In this document: piece after piece, positions 1 through 10,322 of the stretch
Numbering within the stretch: position 1 is the first letter of the stretch
Layout: each line of letters opens with the position of its first letter
Source of the DNA: Zhengitettix transpicula
Taxonomy: Eukaryota > Arthropoda > Insecta > Orthoptera > Tetrigidae
Assembly (NCBI GenBank): GCA_037074705.1
Contig: CM073596.1
Span: 28,308,001 to 28,372,000, forward strand
Length of the DNA stretch: 64,000 bases
Reading direction: 5' to 3'
Position numbers and translations under genes: made by a program
Notes under the pieces: model-generated
The model's database searches: none
Told to the model about the DNA's origin: nothing
Seen by the model: the letters and a program-made list of their open reading frames with translations, nothing else

Positions 1-34
1 ATAATGTAAAATTAAGATGGACAGGAGAAGAAGG

Positions 35-443
35 TGTAGATAGGCTATATATTGGGTAATCCAAATATTGGCGACTCCCCTCTTATAGCATAGGAAAGTG
101 ATTTAAAGAGGGATGCGGAAAGGTAGAGCAAGGGACTAGGGCCATCGGGCTATAGTTTAATAATCCTACCCGGCAATTCGCCGGAAAACTCTCTTCTGGC
201 CATCGGAAGGACGAGGGACAAGTAGCAAATGCTCGACCTACCTGATGCAGGCATTTCTAGGGGTTTCCCTGCATCACTTTTAGGCGAATTGTCGGGTAGG
301 TTCCTTAAACCACAGCCCGGGGGCCCTAGTTAACCCTTGGCTACCTTTCTATACCTTTTCGCATCCCCCCTTTCATTCCTTTTCCTACATTATAAAAGGG
401 GAGTTGCCACTATGTGGATTACGCTATACATAGTCTGTATACA
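35..443. mobile_element. Foldback-like element, TGTAGA-ended subtype
   Basis: The two ends are inverted copies of each other. The left arm (about 35-183) reads inward through GGGTAATCC, a CGACTCCCC block, GGGATGCGG, an AGGGCC block and CCTACCCGGC. The right arm (about 270-443) is its reverse complement, ending in GGGGAGTTGCCACTATGTGG. A short centre carries the family's CATCGGAAGG and CCTACCTGATGCAGG motifs. There is no transposase ORF, so it must be non-autonomous. The ends differ from the AGGGCAACAGG subtype at 7684-8565, while the arms are clearly related. The exact termini and the target duplication are uncertain. Confidence 0.7.
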
Positions 444-2651
444 ATTTTAAAAAATATTACATTTACAAAATTTAAAAAACGAACATTGTACTTAAAAAAT
501 TTATAATTTAAAACTTCGTTAAACATATTATTATAACAGTAATTAAAGAAATGATAAGTATATTAATTAATCTACAATTTTCATTCGACTGAGAATCCAG
601 CAGCAAATCTTACAAAATTGCCGTCGAACATGAAAAAAGAAAATAAGTTGGCGGTTAAATTCTAGAAGATTATAATCGTTAAATAATAGCATAACTTGAT
701 AGGATACCAGAATAATATTTTTATTAAATAGAATCTAATCTGTCCTTACTATCTTTCAGCGAGTAATATGCTCCAGTAATTAACAAAGATTTATTTATAG
801 TTCGGAAGACAATGGTATAGAATAACGAATGCTTGATTCAAAAAGGCTTAGACGATGTTTTTCTATGCGGAGTTGAGAGCGATTTCTAGTGTTGTACAAA
901 TGATTTTCTCCGTTTAGGGCATATAAATTGAAGTTTCTCCAGACGAACTTTAAAATTTCTAGAATATACGTACATGGCAAAGATAAAATCCCAAGATTCC
1001 GACGGCTCTCTTTTGAAGTTTAAAAATTTGTAACACTTGATGTGAACGACACCAGTTTGCTATGCCGTAAGACATTGCAATGAAAATATGCATGATATAC
1101 CATTTTAGATGTAGATATATCGCTTTCCCGAGCTAACACACTTAAAGTGTAGCAAATTTTACTAAATTCTGTAACATTACCTCGGAAATGTAACGCTCGG
1201 TCCACTTAAAGACGCTTTAAGAGCCTGACGATTCGTCACTGATCAACAGGTGAAGGAAGCGGTGCAAACGTGTCTTTCTTGCTAAACCGGAATACTTTTT
1301 TTTAGGGAATCATAAGTATCGTGGAACGAAAAGTAAGGTCACTTAGTTAAAAAACTATTCAGTGAAAAATGAAAAAAAAAATTGATAATTCAGTGTATGT
1401 ACTTTTTAAAGTTGGATATATTATGGTGAGTGACGCGTAACAGCTCGAAAAAACATGAACCATAACGAGTAAATAAATCGTATAACGTATTCTTTAGAAT
1501 ATTCACAACACTGATATATTTGGTTCCTATTTATTTACGTATTTCAGTTTATTAACTCTAAAAGGCAATTTTTTAAACCAAAATGTATATGCTGACGTTT
1601 TTATGCTTTAACAGCTGCTAAAATAATATAATAATTCAAATTAGTTCTATGAAATCGCTGCTGCTTAGCTTTATAGGGACTGGCGAACATAAACTATATG
1701 TGGAATTATTTAAAGCTATCAGGAAGTAATATTATCAGACAGACTGGGAATATCTATGATCTATGACAAAGCCTGAAACATCGTTTACTTAAAGATTTTT
1801 TATTATGTTATAAAATATTCAATAATTGTACTTTAATCTATTGATGTATCAGCTGTTAAAAAGTGTGTTTTTCTCTCAATTCATATTTAAATAATTTATA
1901 TAAATATATTTTGCTATTCCAACCCATTTTCAACTCATACCACTCACTTTTATCCGAATTAATAATTAACAGGGATAATTAAGAGAATAGATTGGGATAC
2001 GTGCAGCTCGTCGTGAAGTTTACTACACGGTCTGAAGGAGTTATGCGAGCCTGGTGTTGTGTCCCCTCTTCTCTGAAGGCTGAATGTGCGCCAGATCGAA
2101 GTGAAAGAGCGTTCTTGAGACCGCGACGAGGGCTCGTAAAGCGCTCTGACGTGCCGTGACGTCAGCACACCTTAATTTACGGGGGGGACGCCTTTATGAC
2201 TTACGGCCCTTCGACTTCTCCACAGAGCAAGCTTATTGTTTACGGTGTGAATATCAGCAAAAATATAGTAAACATAATTTAGGATCCTTTCATGGGCGCT
2301 CTTACTCGTAGTTGATTCATTTTACCAAATCGTGCAATTAAATGAGATAATAACATAGCCAGTGCAATAAATATGTGTTACTTATGAATTTCAAATTAAA
2401 AATGTAAGCAAAAAACAATATACGTAATTAAAATGAACATATTTATCGTTTAATTTAAATTCATCTGAAATAATTTTAAAAAAAATTATCCTCGAACCTG
2501 CAATAAATTATTCCGAAATTTATTATCCAAGGAATACATTCTAGTAGAGACTGAAAAACAGTCGTTTATACTTTGTTGATGTATGGCAAAAATGTTGGGA
2601 ATTTTTTTAAATTAGAGTTTCTAGTAAATGTTTAGATAACAACTAATTAGC
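444..2651. other. No gene recognised; AT-rich with one GC-rich patch
   Basis: Mostly AT-rich sequence with many stops in all frames. A GC-richer patch at about 1995-2215 contains the palindrome TGACGTCA at 2157-2164 and a G-run (GGGGGGG). It could be regulatory or an old repeat, but no ORF or motif allows a name. Confidence 0.4.
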
Positions 2652-3257
2652 AATTAATCCTACTTAATGAATAACGTGATTCATAATTTGTAATGAAAAT
2701 TTCATAAAATTCAGTGAACCTTGGAAAAATAAAATATAATCGATAGTGACATGGTTTTTATTGGTTAAAGGAATAAAATACTACTGATTGTATTTTAGTC
2801 GCCACCGAAATTTCGCACTTGATCGTGAACGTCTAAAAGACCTTACAGCCGGTAATTAATCCTACTTAATGAATAATGTGATTCATAATTTGTAATGAAA
2901 ATTTCATAAAATTCAGTGAACCTTGGAAAAATAAAATATAATCGATAGTGACATGGTTTTTATTGGTTAAAGGAATAAAATACTACTGATTGTATTTTAG
3001 TCGCCACCGAAATTTCGCACTTGATCGTGAACGTCTAAAAGACCTTACAGCCGGTAATTAATCCTACTTAATGAATAATGTGATTCATAATTTGTAATGA
3101 AAATTTCATAAAATTCAGTGAACCTTGGAAAAATAAAATATAATCGATAGTGACACGGTTTTTATTGGTTAAAGGAATAAAATACTACTGATTGTATTTT
3201 CGTCGCCACCAACATTTTTCGCACTTGGTCGTGAAGGTCTAAATGACCTTCCAGTCA
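2652..3257. repeat. Tandem array, three copies of a 202-bp unit
   Basis: The string AATTAATCCTACTTAATGAA recurs at 2652, 2854 and 3056, giving a constant 202-bp period. Copies 1 and 2 are almost identical by eye. Copy 3 diverges towards its end (GACACGG for GACATGG, TTTTCGTCGCC for TTTTAGTCGCC). The unit has no ORF. It looks like a short satellite or a recent local amplification. Confidence 0.93.
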
Positions 3258-4528
3258 GTTCGGAGAATCTAAAATATTGCGCCAAGTCCTTTATTTCTTT
3301 GGAGTGATATAAAAAACCAGTTATTCTTCCAAAATTAAACAGTCCGATTTATTAATCATATGAGAGCATTAATAATTTCTAAATTAAAATATTTTCTTTG
3401 AGCAACATCGTTTAAATAATTTTGACAAGGTAAGTGGCATGTTATTTGAACGTAAGTGATGTATGTTTCGCTATGTTACGTAACGTCGCATACTGTGTCA
3501 CATTTAGACATCTGCTTGTCTAGCTTGGAAGAGTAATTGGTTTTTGGGAGAGGAAGTAGCCAAACCAGTCGTTCCAGGTCACGTAGATGATGCTGTAGAG
3601 GCAGAGAAAATATTCACGACTAAAATTAGTAAAAATAACCTCATTGTATAAAATGGCAAGTATTACAGTAAATATCTCCGGAATGTAAACGTGTTTGCGA
3701 TTGTTAGCTGGTATTAGTTTTGGGTCTCGCGTCGAGGGGTATCTGGTCGATCAGAACTGACCTCAAGTATAGCTTTGCGACAGTTTCGTGAGCTGTGATA
3801 ACACCGAAAAACATTTCCTAATTTACTTTTATGAAGGCGGTTTGTCATTTCGAATTACTGCGGAATCACAGTGTACAGTTACAAATATCATAAAATACAC
3901 CGAATTATTAATCCCCGCATTCATAAAATGTTCATAAGTATGTTACAGATTAATAAAAAGTTAATATGACTTGCAGTGAGAAATTAATATGTGATTCCGA
4001 AACAATCAGTCATAATAATTTATAATTTGCGGTGAACAGTTGTGTGTGAGAGACAGGTAATTTTTTTAATTGTCTCTTTCCGCAATTAATTTACGTGGTC
4101 GGACAGTGATTTTGTTTCATTACATAATGAAGCTACTACTTTAAATTCCCTGATGATTAAAATAACCATTATATACTATCGCTGCTGTGTTGCCACGAAA
4201 ATAATGGAAGAATATTGAAACATAATACTAGCAATTGCAAATATTTAAAAATAATTTGACTGTAATTAATTTTAATGTTCATCGCTTTAAGTGGCTCAGT
4301 ATGAACTTTATCATACGACGCTACACGGATTATTCTATTGAAAGTTTATTTTTTATTTTCAATAAATACTCATTGACACGTTACTCATTGCATAAGCCAT
4401 AACTACACTCTTCCATTTGCCCTAATTTTTTTAAAATTTATTGTGTAGAGTTGCGTACACATAAAAGTCTTTGGTGACTTACTACATGTACCTACTACAA
4501 TTAATTAATATTACCTACACATTTTATT
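3258..4528. other. No gene recognised
   Basis: AT-rich, no ORF of note and no repeat family that I recognise elsewhere in the window. The region ends at the stop codon of the LINE fragment that follows on the minus strand. Confidence 0.4.
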
Positions 4529-5250
4529 CTAAGTCTCAGATTCATTGTCTGTTTGTATAAGATCTTGAATGCCGGTTTCCTTACTAAACTTTATCAGGTT
4601 ATTTTTTGCCGCTGCTGAGGTACAAACCTCCCTTCTCGTGTATTTCTGAAGTGTGGCTCTATTAGTCCTGTCGTGCTTTGTGCAGTCGTAGAGGACATAC
4701 TGGATCGTCAGTGCAGCGTTGCATACGTTACATGTAGGTCATCTAGAGAATAGATCGGAGTGTGTGAGCTTAGAATGGACAGTTATTGACCTAGCAACAA
4801 CCACCTGCTGTCTCCATGACAGATTACCAGCGTAGGTTTTTTTTTAAGCTGCCGACTTCCTTATGAAAAATCCCTTCATTCCTTCCTCTCTTACACTTGT
4901 ATTTTTTTTCTCCAATCATCAATTTTAGTGCTTATTGGACTGTTGACTTTATTCCTCTCCATCTTTGCAATTTTGTCCGCCCTTTCGTTTCCCGCTATTC
5001 CTCTGTGTGCCGGTATCCATCCTATCATTACCTTATTATTTCTCTTTAGGATAACCATAAGGTTTTCTCTGAAGGTACCATTCCATATAATTTGGTTGGT
5101 TATTGTATTTATTGCAGCCAGAGATACTGTTAGGATTAAATTTTGTTTTGTTAGGGTCTTCCAAGCATCGTATTGTTGCCACATTTTTTGCCGTAGTTAA
5201 TTTCATTGTATGTAATTTCTCAATTATGTTTGATTTTCGTTCTAACAAAC
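4529..5250 (-). pseudogene. 3' end of a non-LTR retrotransposon (RNase H plus C-terminal Cys motif), broken
   Basis: On the minus strand, 5184-4891 encodes an RNase H-like segment with the hallmark IPAHRGIAGNERADKIAK, the family's W(V/I)P(A/G)H.G..GNE.AD block. About 60 residues upstream, LTVSLAAI stands where active enzymes have TDS; the catalytic Asp is replaced by Val. After a frameshift near the T-run at 4905, a second frame reads HSKLTHSDLFSR, then a stop, then CNVC...LTIQYVLYDC. This matches the C-terminal Cys/His region of I/Jockey/R1-type elements, but the usual His is Tyr. The reading ends at a TAG at 4529-4531. The product would be the tail of an ORF2 polyprotein that copies element RNA into DNA. 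At least one frameshift, one stop and two lost key residues make it dead. The exact clade cannot be decided from this piece. Confidence 0.8.
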
Positions 5251-6244
5251 TACAGATTTAAATTACACTGCAGCCGGGTGAGAAAAAAATATATTTGTCA
5301 AATCAGTCTGTTAAACTATTTGATTACTTTCAACGATATGTAATCCACTATGAATAAAAGATCGATGAATGCTACTGCATTATATATTATAGCTTCTTTG
5401 TGACACGGAGTTTTCAAAGAGTTAGTTATGTTTAAAATTTGGGAGTGCTGTCAGAGTTCGCTTTGGTAAGTTAATGAAGGTCTGCAGGACACATCTGCAT
5501 GTCATCGCCCCTCTCCGCTCCCCCAATCATGAAAAACGAGCTCGTAACACGCTTCGGCTCGCAGGAATAGAAACCCCCATTCAAAGCCCTTGCGTAGATT
5601 ATGAGGTCGTCAGGCTGCAGCTGAAACGCAATACTAATTTTCGCGAAATACCGCAACCGCGAATCACAAGTCCACGCTGGTGGTCTCTAATTTCAACGCG
5701 AGAAGATAATAGCGTTTTACCTTTTTTTTTTTTTACGGATGGGAGAATTATTAACCTTTAGACTTTTTTGAACCAAAGATCATTCGTCTGAAATTGCTCG
5801 TGTTTTTGAAACCTTTGGTCAATTAATCAATCCGTCGTTCGGCTCAGTTGCTCGGCGACTTTCGTTCGTCATTAGCGAAAATGGCTTGTCTGAGCACTAG
5901 AAAGAAACTTTGAGAAATAAGTCCACCAGGAACAATAACATCATTGTATTCTTACCAGTTATCAGCATTCCGATATAAATAAATGCCTTAAAATAAAGAC
6001 TTACCCTTTGTTTTCCGTTCCTTTGATCTTTCTGCTTTGCAGAGCTTCTGTCGGTGTCTCCACTTTTACTTTGGCCTAAAATAGATAATTGCGTAAAGTA
6101 AACCAGTAGTTATTTACTCCTTTAATGCAACAGTTATTGCATTCATTTTTATTTTCAAGAAAGTCATCAAACTAATCTCATTTACCGGTGTTAATATATT
6201 AATTTTTGAGGGCACATAAAATTTTATGGAATATCTGATAGAAA
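5251..6244. other. No gene recognised
   Basis: Mixed composition. A less AT-rich stretch at about 5470-5700 is open in both strands over roughly 60-95 codons, but these frames overlap antisense, have no recognisable domain and run into a T-tract. I do not call a gene. Confidence 0.35.
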
Positions 6245-6804
6245 TCTATATAATAAAAAAGAATGTATATTTGTATGTAAAGCGTGGATAGATTGCAACA
6301 AAAATTGGTACACAAATTCTTCAAAACACGAGAAACGGTACTGTGAGGGTGAGAAACATCTAGCATACATGTGGAAAGAATTATAATTAAAAACCGTGAT
6401 CATTAAATATTAAATTACTGCGCGCCAAGAGACAATGACGTCACGCGAGAGAAAGACGTTACTACGCAACGAACAAAGGAAATATCTCCTTTATTAGGAA
6501 TGAAATAAAGCAGAAATATTTTTTTTAAATAAAAAGTATAATTTTATACAGCAATATTCCATCGAATGATAATAAAGAAGAATACGAATTACTTTACCAT
6601 CCTTGGGGAAAATGTAAGTTAATTTTCGCGCTGTATTAGTTCTGAGTCTAGCTAACAATTTCATCAATGTAATATTTCGTAATGTATGAAGACTGAGTGA
6701 CGATTATATCCTGAAATACTCAAGGAATATATATAAGTATTCAATTAAATACTTTTTCGAGTTTATATAAATAAGTAAACTAGCAACGCCGGGCACCCAG
6801 CTAG
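6245..6804 (+). mobile_element. Non-autonomous Helitron, short subfamily
   Basis: Starts TCTATATAATAAAAAAG and ends GCCGGGCACCCAGCTAG. It sits between an A (6244) and a T (6805), which is the classical Helitron insertion pattern. It has no Rep/helicase ORF. Nearly the same sequence occurs at 52335-52933 (same strand) and 57873-58459 (opposite strand), which indicates fairly recent spread. Compared with 52335 this copy lacks part of the (TATG)n and TTTACGTTAATTT stretch near the 5' end. It carries TGACGTCA at 6436-6443. Confidence 0.82.
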
Positions 6805-7683
6805 TATAAAATATAAGTAACAACTAAAATACTACTTGCTCAAAAATGATAAAACAAATGGTTCTGCTTTTAGTGCCTTTAAAGTTGAAATGATGCGATG
6901 ATAAATTTTTATTTAATCCTACTGCACAAAAGCCTAGGATGTAAGGTATGTGGTGAAAATATTCAGTAACATAAACGTTTATTATGTCAGGCGTAAATAT
7001 GAAAACAACTTAAGCCGCGATATGCTAAATACATCCAACCAGCGCAATTTAAGTTCCTCACAATTTTTTATGCTCGTCAATAAAGAGCTGCGAATAATTG
7101 AATCTGACGGTATACGTACCAAAATCAAACTTAGTTAACCTACCTAGTATCCATTATGGAGTGTATGAACTGAGAACTTCAAAGCTAATTGATTTCAAAT
7201 TGTAAATTTACATATTACTTATTGTTCGCTCTTGAGCTTTATTGAATCGCAACAGTAGCTGGCAGCTTGCATGACCTCAGTTGCACTGTACGAGCAGCCG
7301 AGTGCAGCCAACCGTGAAATTCTGTCTACGGAATTGCTACTGCAGTGCATCGTACCTAGGCTTCAAAAAGTACATTGTACGAGAGGTTACAGAGGTAGTC
7401 GCTGAAAGCAAAATCGTTACGTATGTTAGCAGTACCATGGCTGGAAACGTACAATGAATACTATTTACTAATAAACAGCATGGAATAACAATAATTTTTT
7501 TTTATGAGCACACAGATTTTGAATTTTCTAAGCATTGGAATATTACAATGTCTCTCGTACAATCCTCATTCTGAAAATTACAACAGCCATGTTAATAAAT
7601 GATTATTAATTTTATCGAACACGACAGTGTACGGTCGCGTATTTTATACCTTTTCTCAAATTTAAATCAAAATTTCAATATAT
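6805..7683. other. No gene recognised
   Basis: AT-rich sequence with a moderately GC-rich patch around 7260-7400. No convincing ORF or repeat match inside the window. Confidence 0.35.
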
Positions 7684-8565
7684 TTTTTTTAGGGCAACAG
7701 GCTACATGAGGGTAATCCACGTTGGGCAACTCCCCTTTAATAGCATAGAAAGGGATTTGAAAGGGGGGATGCGGAAGGGTAGAGGAAGTTAGCCAAGGGT
7801 TAACTAGGGCCCCCGGGCTATGGTTTAAGGATCCTATCCGGCATTCGCCTAAAGAAATGCAAAGAAAACCCTAGAAAAATCTGCATCGGGTAGGTCGGGC
7901 ATTGGGTACTTGTCCCACGCCCTTCCGATAGCGGGATAGGAGTTTGCTGTGGGGACGCAGCATTCCCTTCTCCGTGCCTCGACCAGTTTAGGAGGCAGCT
8001 GGCCGACTATTCCAATGGGAATAGCGAACAACTCTTACCGTATGCCCAAGGTCTGCGACCCCGAAACATACACCTCTCAAAACAGGCCTAGGTGCCTCGG
8101 CTTGTGAACCTTAGTTCAAAAACGGAGAGGAAAAGGCATACCCAAAGGTAGCCTCTTCGTATCTCTCCTAAAAGGTTCTGCCTGCGAGAGAAAATCCCTC
8201 GCAGGTTAACTGCGAGGCGGGCATTATTTAAGGTGGGAAGAGTCGGCCAGCTGCCTCCTAAACTGGTCGAGGCACGGAGAAGAGAATGCTGCGTCCCCAC
8301 AGAAAACTCCTCTCCCGCTATCGGAAGGGCGTGGGACAAGTACACAATGCCCGACCTACCCGATGCAGGATTTCCTAGGGTTTTCCCTGCATTTCTTTAG
8401 GCGAATGCCGGGTAGGATCCTTAAAATATAGCCCGGGGGCCCTAGTTAACCCTTGGCTACCTTCCTCTACCCTTCCACATCCCCCCTTTCAAATCCCTTC
8501 CTATGCTATTAAAGGGGAGTTGCCCAACGTGGAATACCCTCATGTAGCCTGTTGCCCTAAAAAAA
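7684..8565. mobile_element. Foldback-like element with long inverted arms, best-preserved two-armed copy
   Basis: Both ends read (T)n AGGGCAACAGGCTACATGAG going inward, and the inverted match continues for well over 150 bp on each side: 7690-7860 against 8391-8560. The centre contains two opposed copies of the same inner module, marked by CTGCCTCCTAAACTGG, GACGCAGCATTC and CTATCGGAAGGGCG, plus a hairpin built on CCTGCGAG...CTCGCAGG near 8189-8213. It is far GC-richer than its surroundings. There is no transposase. The two arms look like a head-to-head pair of the roughly 550-bp unit seen singly at 21257 and 21833. The T-run and A-run just outside could be part of the element or its target site. 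Confidence 0.87.
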
Positions 8566-9282
8566 GTGATTATTAGTCAGACTAATAAGTTCTTCTTTCT
8601 TTTCATGGCTACAATACATGTTGTTTTATACCACACATTATTTTTGTAGAACGTAGAAATTTTACGTAGAGAGGTTTTTACATTGCTTCAATCATTCTAT
8701 TTATTTTGCTGTCGCAAAATATGGACACAGTTGAAATGCCGTGATTGTTGACTTAATGACCGACTAAAGAAAATTTGTAATTTTTCCTTTTGAATTTTGG
8801 ATTTAAATTGTGGAAATCAAGTCAGCGAAGTCACAGGTTTTGGTTGGAAGGCGCTACATTTTGTACATCATGCTTACAGATTACTACTGGTCAGGTCCAT
8901 TTTAGAATAAGGGACAACTTGTTGGGATCCATATAGAAATGAGCACACTAGATTCAAAAACTGGGATGAAAATGTGGTTGGGGTTCGATACGCGAACAAT
9001 CTAATTTAGAATCACTAAGCAGTAGGAGGAGACACGTGAGGCTTTCCGCAATATTAAAAGCTTATACCGGCCTGGAAATAAATTAAAAAATCATTTTTTG
9101 GCGACAACTTATATTTCTAAAAATGAACAGCCTTTCAAAATTAAAGAAAAATAGCAACGCACAGACGTTGGTAAATATTCATTTGTTAATAGATCAATGT
9201 AAGACGAGAATTCATTGCCTACGGAATTACTGACGATTTTTCTGAATAGCGCCGATCAGTTTAAACGTAAGCTAAGAAAACT

Positions 9283-9285
<3 letters not shown>
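8566..9285. other. No gene recognised
   Basis: AT-rich, no supported ORF. A GGGTTCGATACGC string near 8978 resembles a pol III B box but has no matching A box or cloverleaf. Confidence 0.35.

Positions 9286-9331
<46 letters not shown>
9286..9331. repeat. (AT)n microsatellite at an LTR edge
   Basis: Uninterrupted AT dinucleotides immediately before the TGTAACGCC start of the LTR at 9332. Similar tracts border most LTRs in this window. Confidence 0.97.
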
Positions 9332-9334
<3 letters not shown>

Positions 9335-10299
9335 AACGCCAATTAATTAGGCCATTAATTGTTTCGACATAAAATTTGAATTGTTTGATAAATCCATTAT
9401 AGCGGTCTGGTCGCAACAAAAGCGAGTTCAGCCGCTATTGTTGAAAAGTCAAAATGGCGTTTGCGCGCATGAAAGTCTAGCAGTTTACGTGTATAGCCAG
9501 CCTGGAAAGGATTTCAGAGCAGTTTACGTTTATAGCCAGCCTGGAAAGGAAGTCAGTTTTTTTTACGTCTACAGCCAGCTAGGATAGAGTTGGTGATGAA
9601 AGATTGCTGTGGACTATGAAGTTTTTTTGGTGAGCAGAATACTAAAGTTGACAGTTTAAGTCTACAGCAACGAGGTAAAGAAAAGTTAGTTCGCTCCGAA
9701 AGAATGAACATTTAAAACAAATCTTCAAGGAGCTACGTTGCAGTTTAAGTCCAAATCAGTAAAAGACTAATAAACCTACGAATCATGTAAGGCAAGTAGA
9801 CATCCGATAGCTGACAATCAGGAGGATCATCCGAGATCCTGGGAGCCTATCAATTTTGACTTCAATAGTGTAAAATCTGTAAGTCGATATTTAGAATCAG
9901 TGTATAATTTTGCAATAGTGTATTTCCGAAAACAAAAAGAATGCTGGTACCAGCTGGACGGTATGTAAGTAACAAAACCAAAACTAATGATTAATTGTAA
10001 ACGATAATTAAAGGATAAAGTCAGATTTCGTTCCCTTTTAAATTGTCAATCAGAGTTAATTTCTTTACTTTTAATTTCTTTCATTCTATCGAATAGGTAA
10101 ATTGTAAACTGTTTTGTTAATGAGATTTTAAATCAATTTGTTGTGTTCATTATGAAACCCAGTCAAGGTCCTGAGTGGACAAGATCTTAAATTTTGTTGT
10201 AATTATCTTTTATTGCCACAAAATAAAATAAAAATATTTTGTTTGTTAATTTTTAATTATTATTTCATTTAATAAACGATCTACTATTTGATTATTACA
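9332..10299 (+). mobile_element. LTR of a Ty3/gypsy-type retrotransposon (5' LTR or remnant)
   Basis: Begins TGTAACGCCAATTAATTAG and ends GATTATTACA, so it has the TG...CA ends of an LTR. It shares the core AAACCCAG...GGTCCTGAG with the other LTRs and has AATAAA near its 3' end. Its 5' third holds three imperfect short repeats built on TTTACGT..ATAGCCAGC (about 9483-9585), the position of U3. Directly downstream (10304-10322) is a primer-binding-site-like sequence, so this is a 5' LTR rather than a solo LTR. It has no matching duplication on the right and no gag or pol follows. Confidence 0.75.
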
Positions 10300-10303
10300 T
10301 AAA

Positions 10304-10322
10304 TGGTGCTTCAACGTGAGGC
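10304..10322 (+). promoter_or_regulatory. Primer-binding-site-like sequence after the LTR
   Basis: TGGTGCTTCAACGTGAGGC lies four bases after the LTR's final CA. It resembles the PBS TGGCGCCCAACGTGGGGC used with tRNA-Lys primers. Two other LTRs in the window have TGG...CAACGTGTGGC at the same place (12651-12670 and 61386-61405 on the minus strand). The assignment to a particular tRNA is inferred. Confidence 0.6.

Noticed and set aside
2652..3257. A CRISPR array
   Set aside because: The repeats are contiguous 202-bp units with no unique spacers, in eukaryotic DNA.
8940..9010. A tRNA gene suggested by GGGTTCGATACGC
   Set aside because: No A box at the right distance and no cloverleaf stems.
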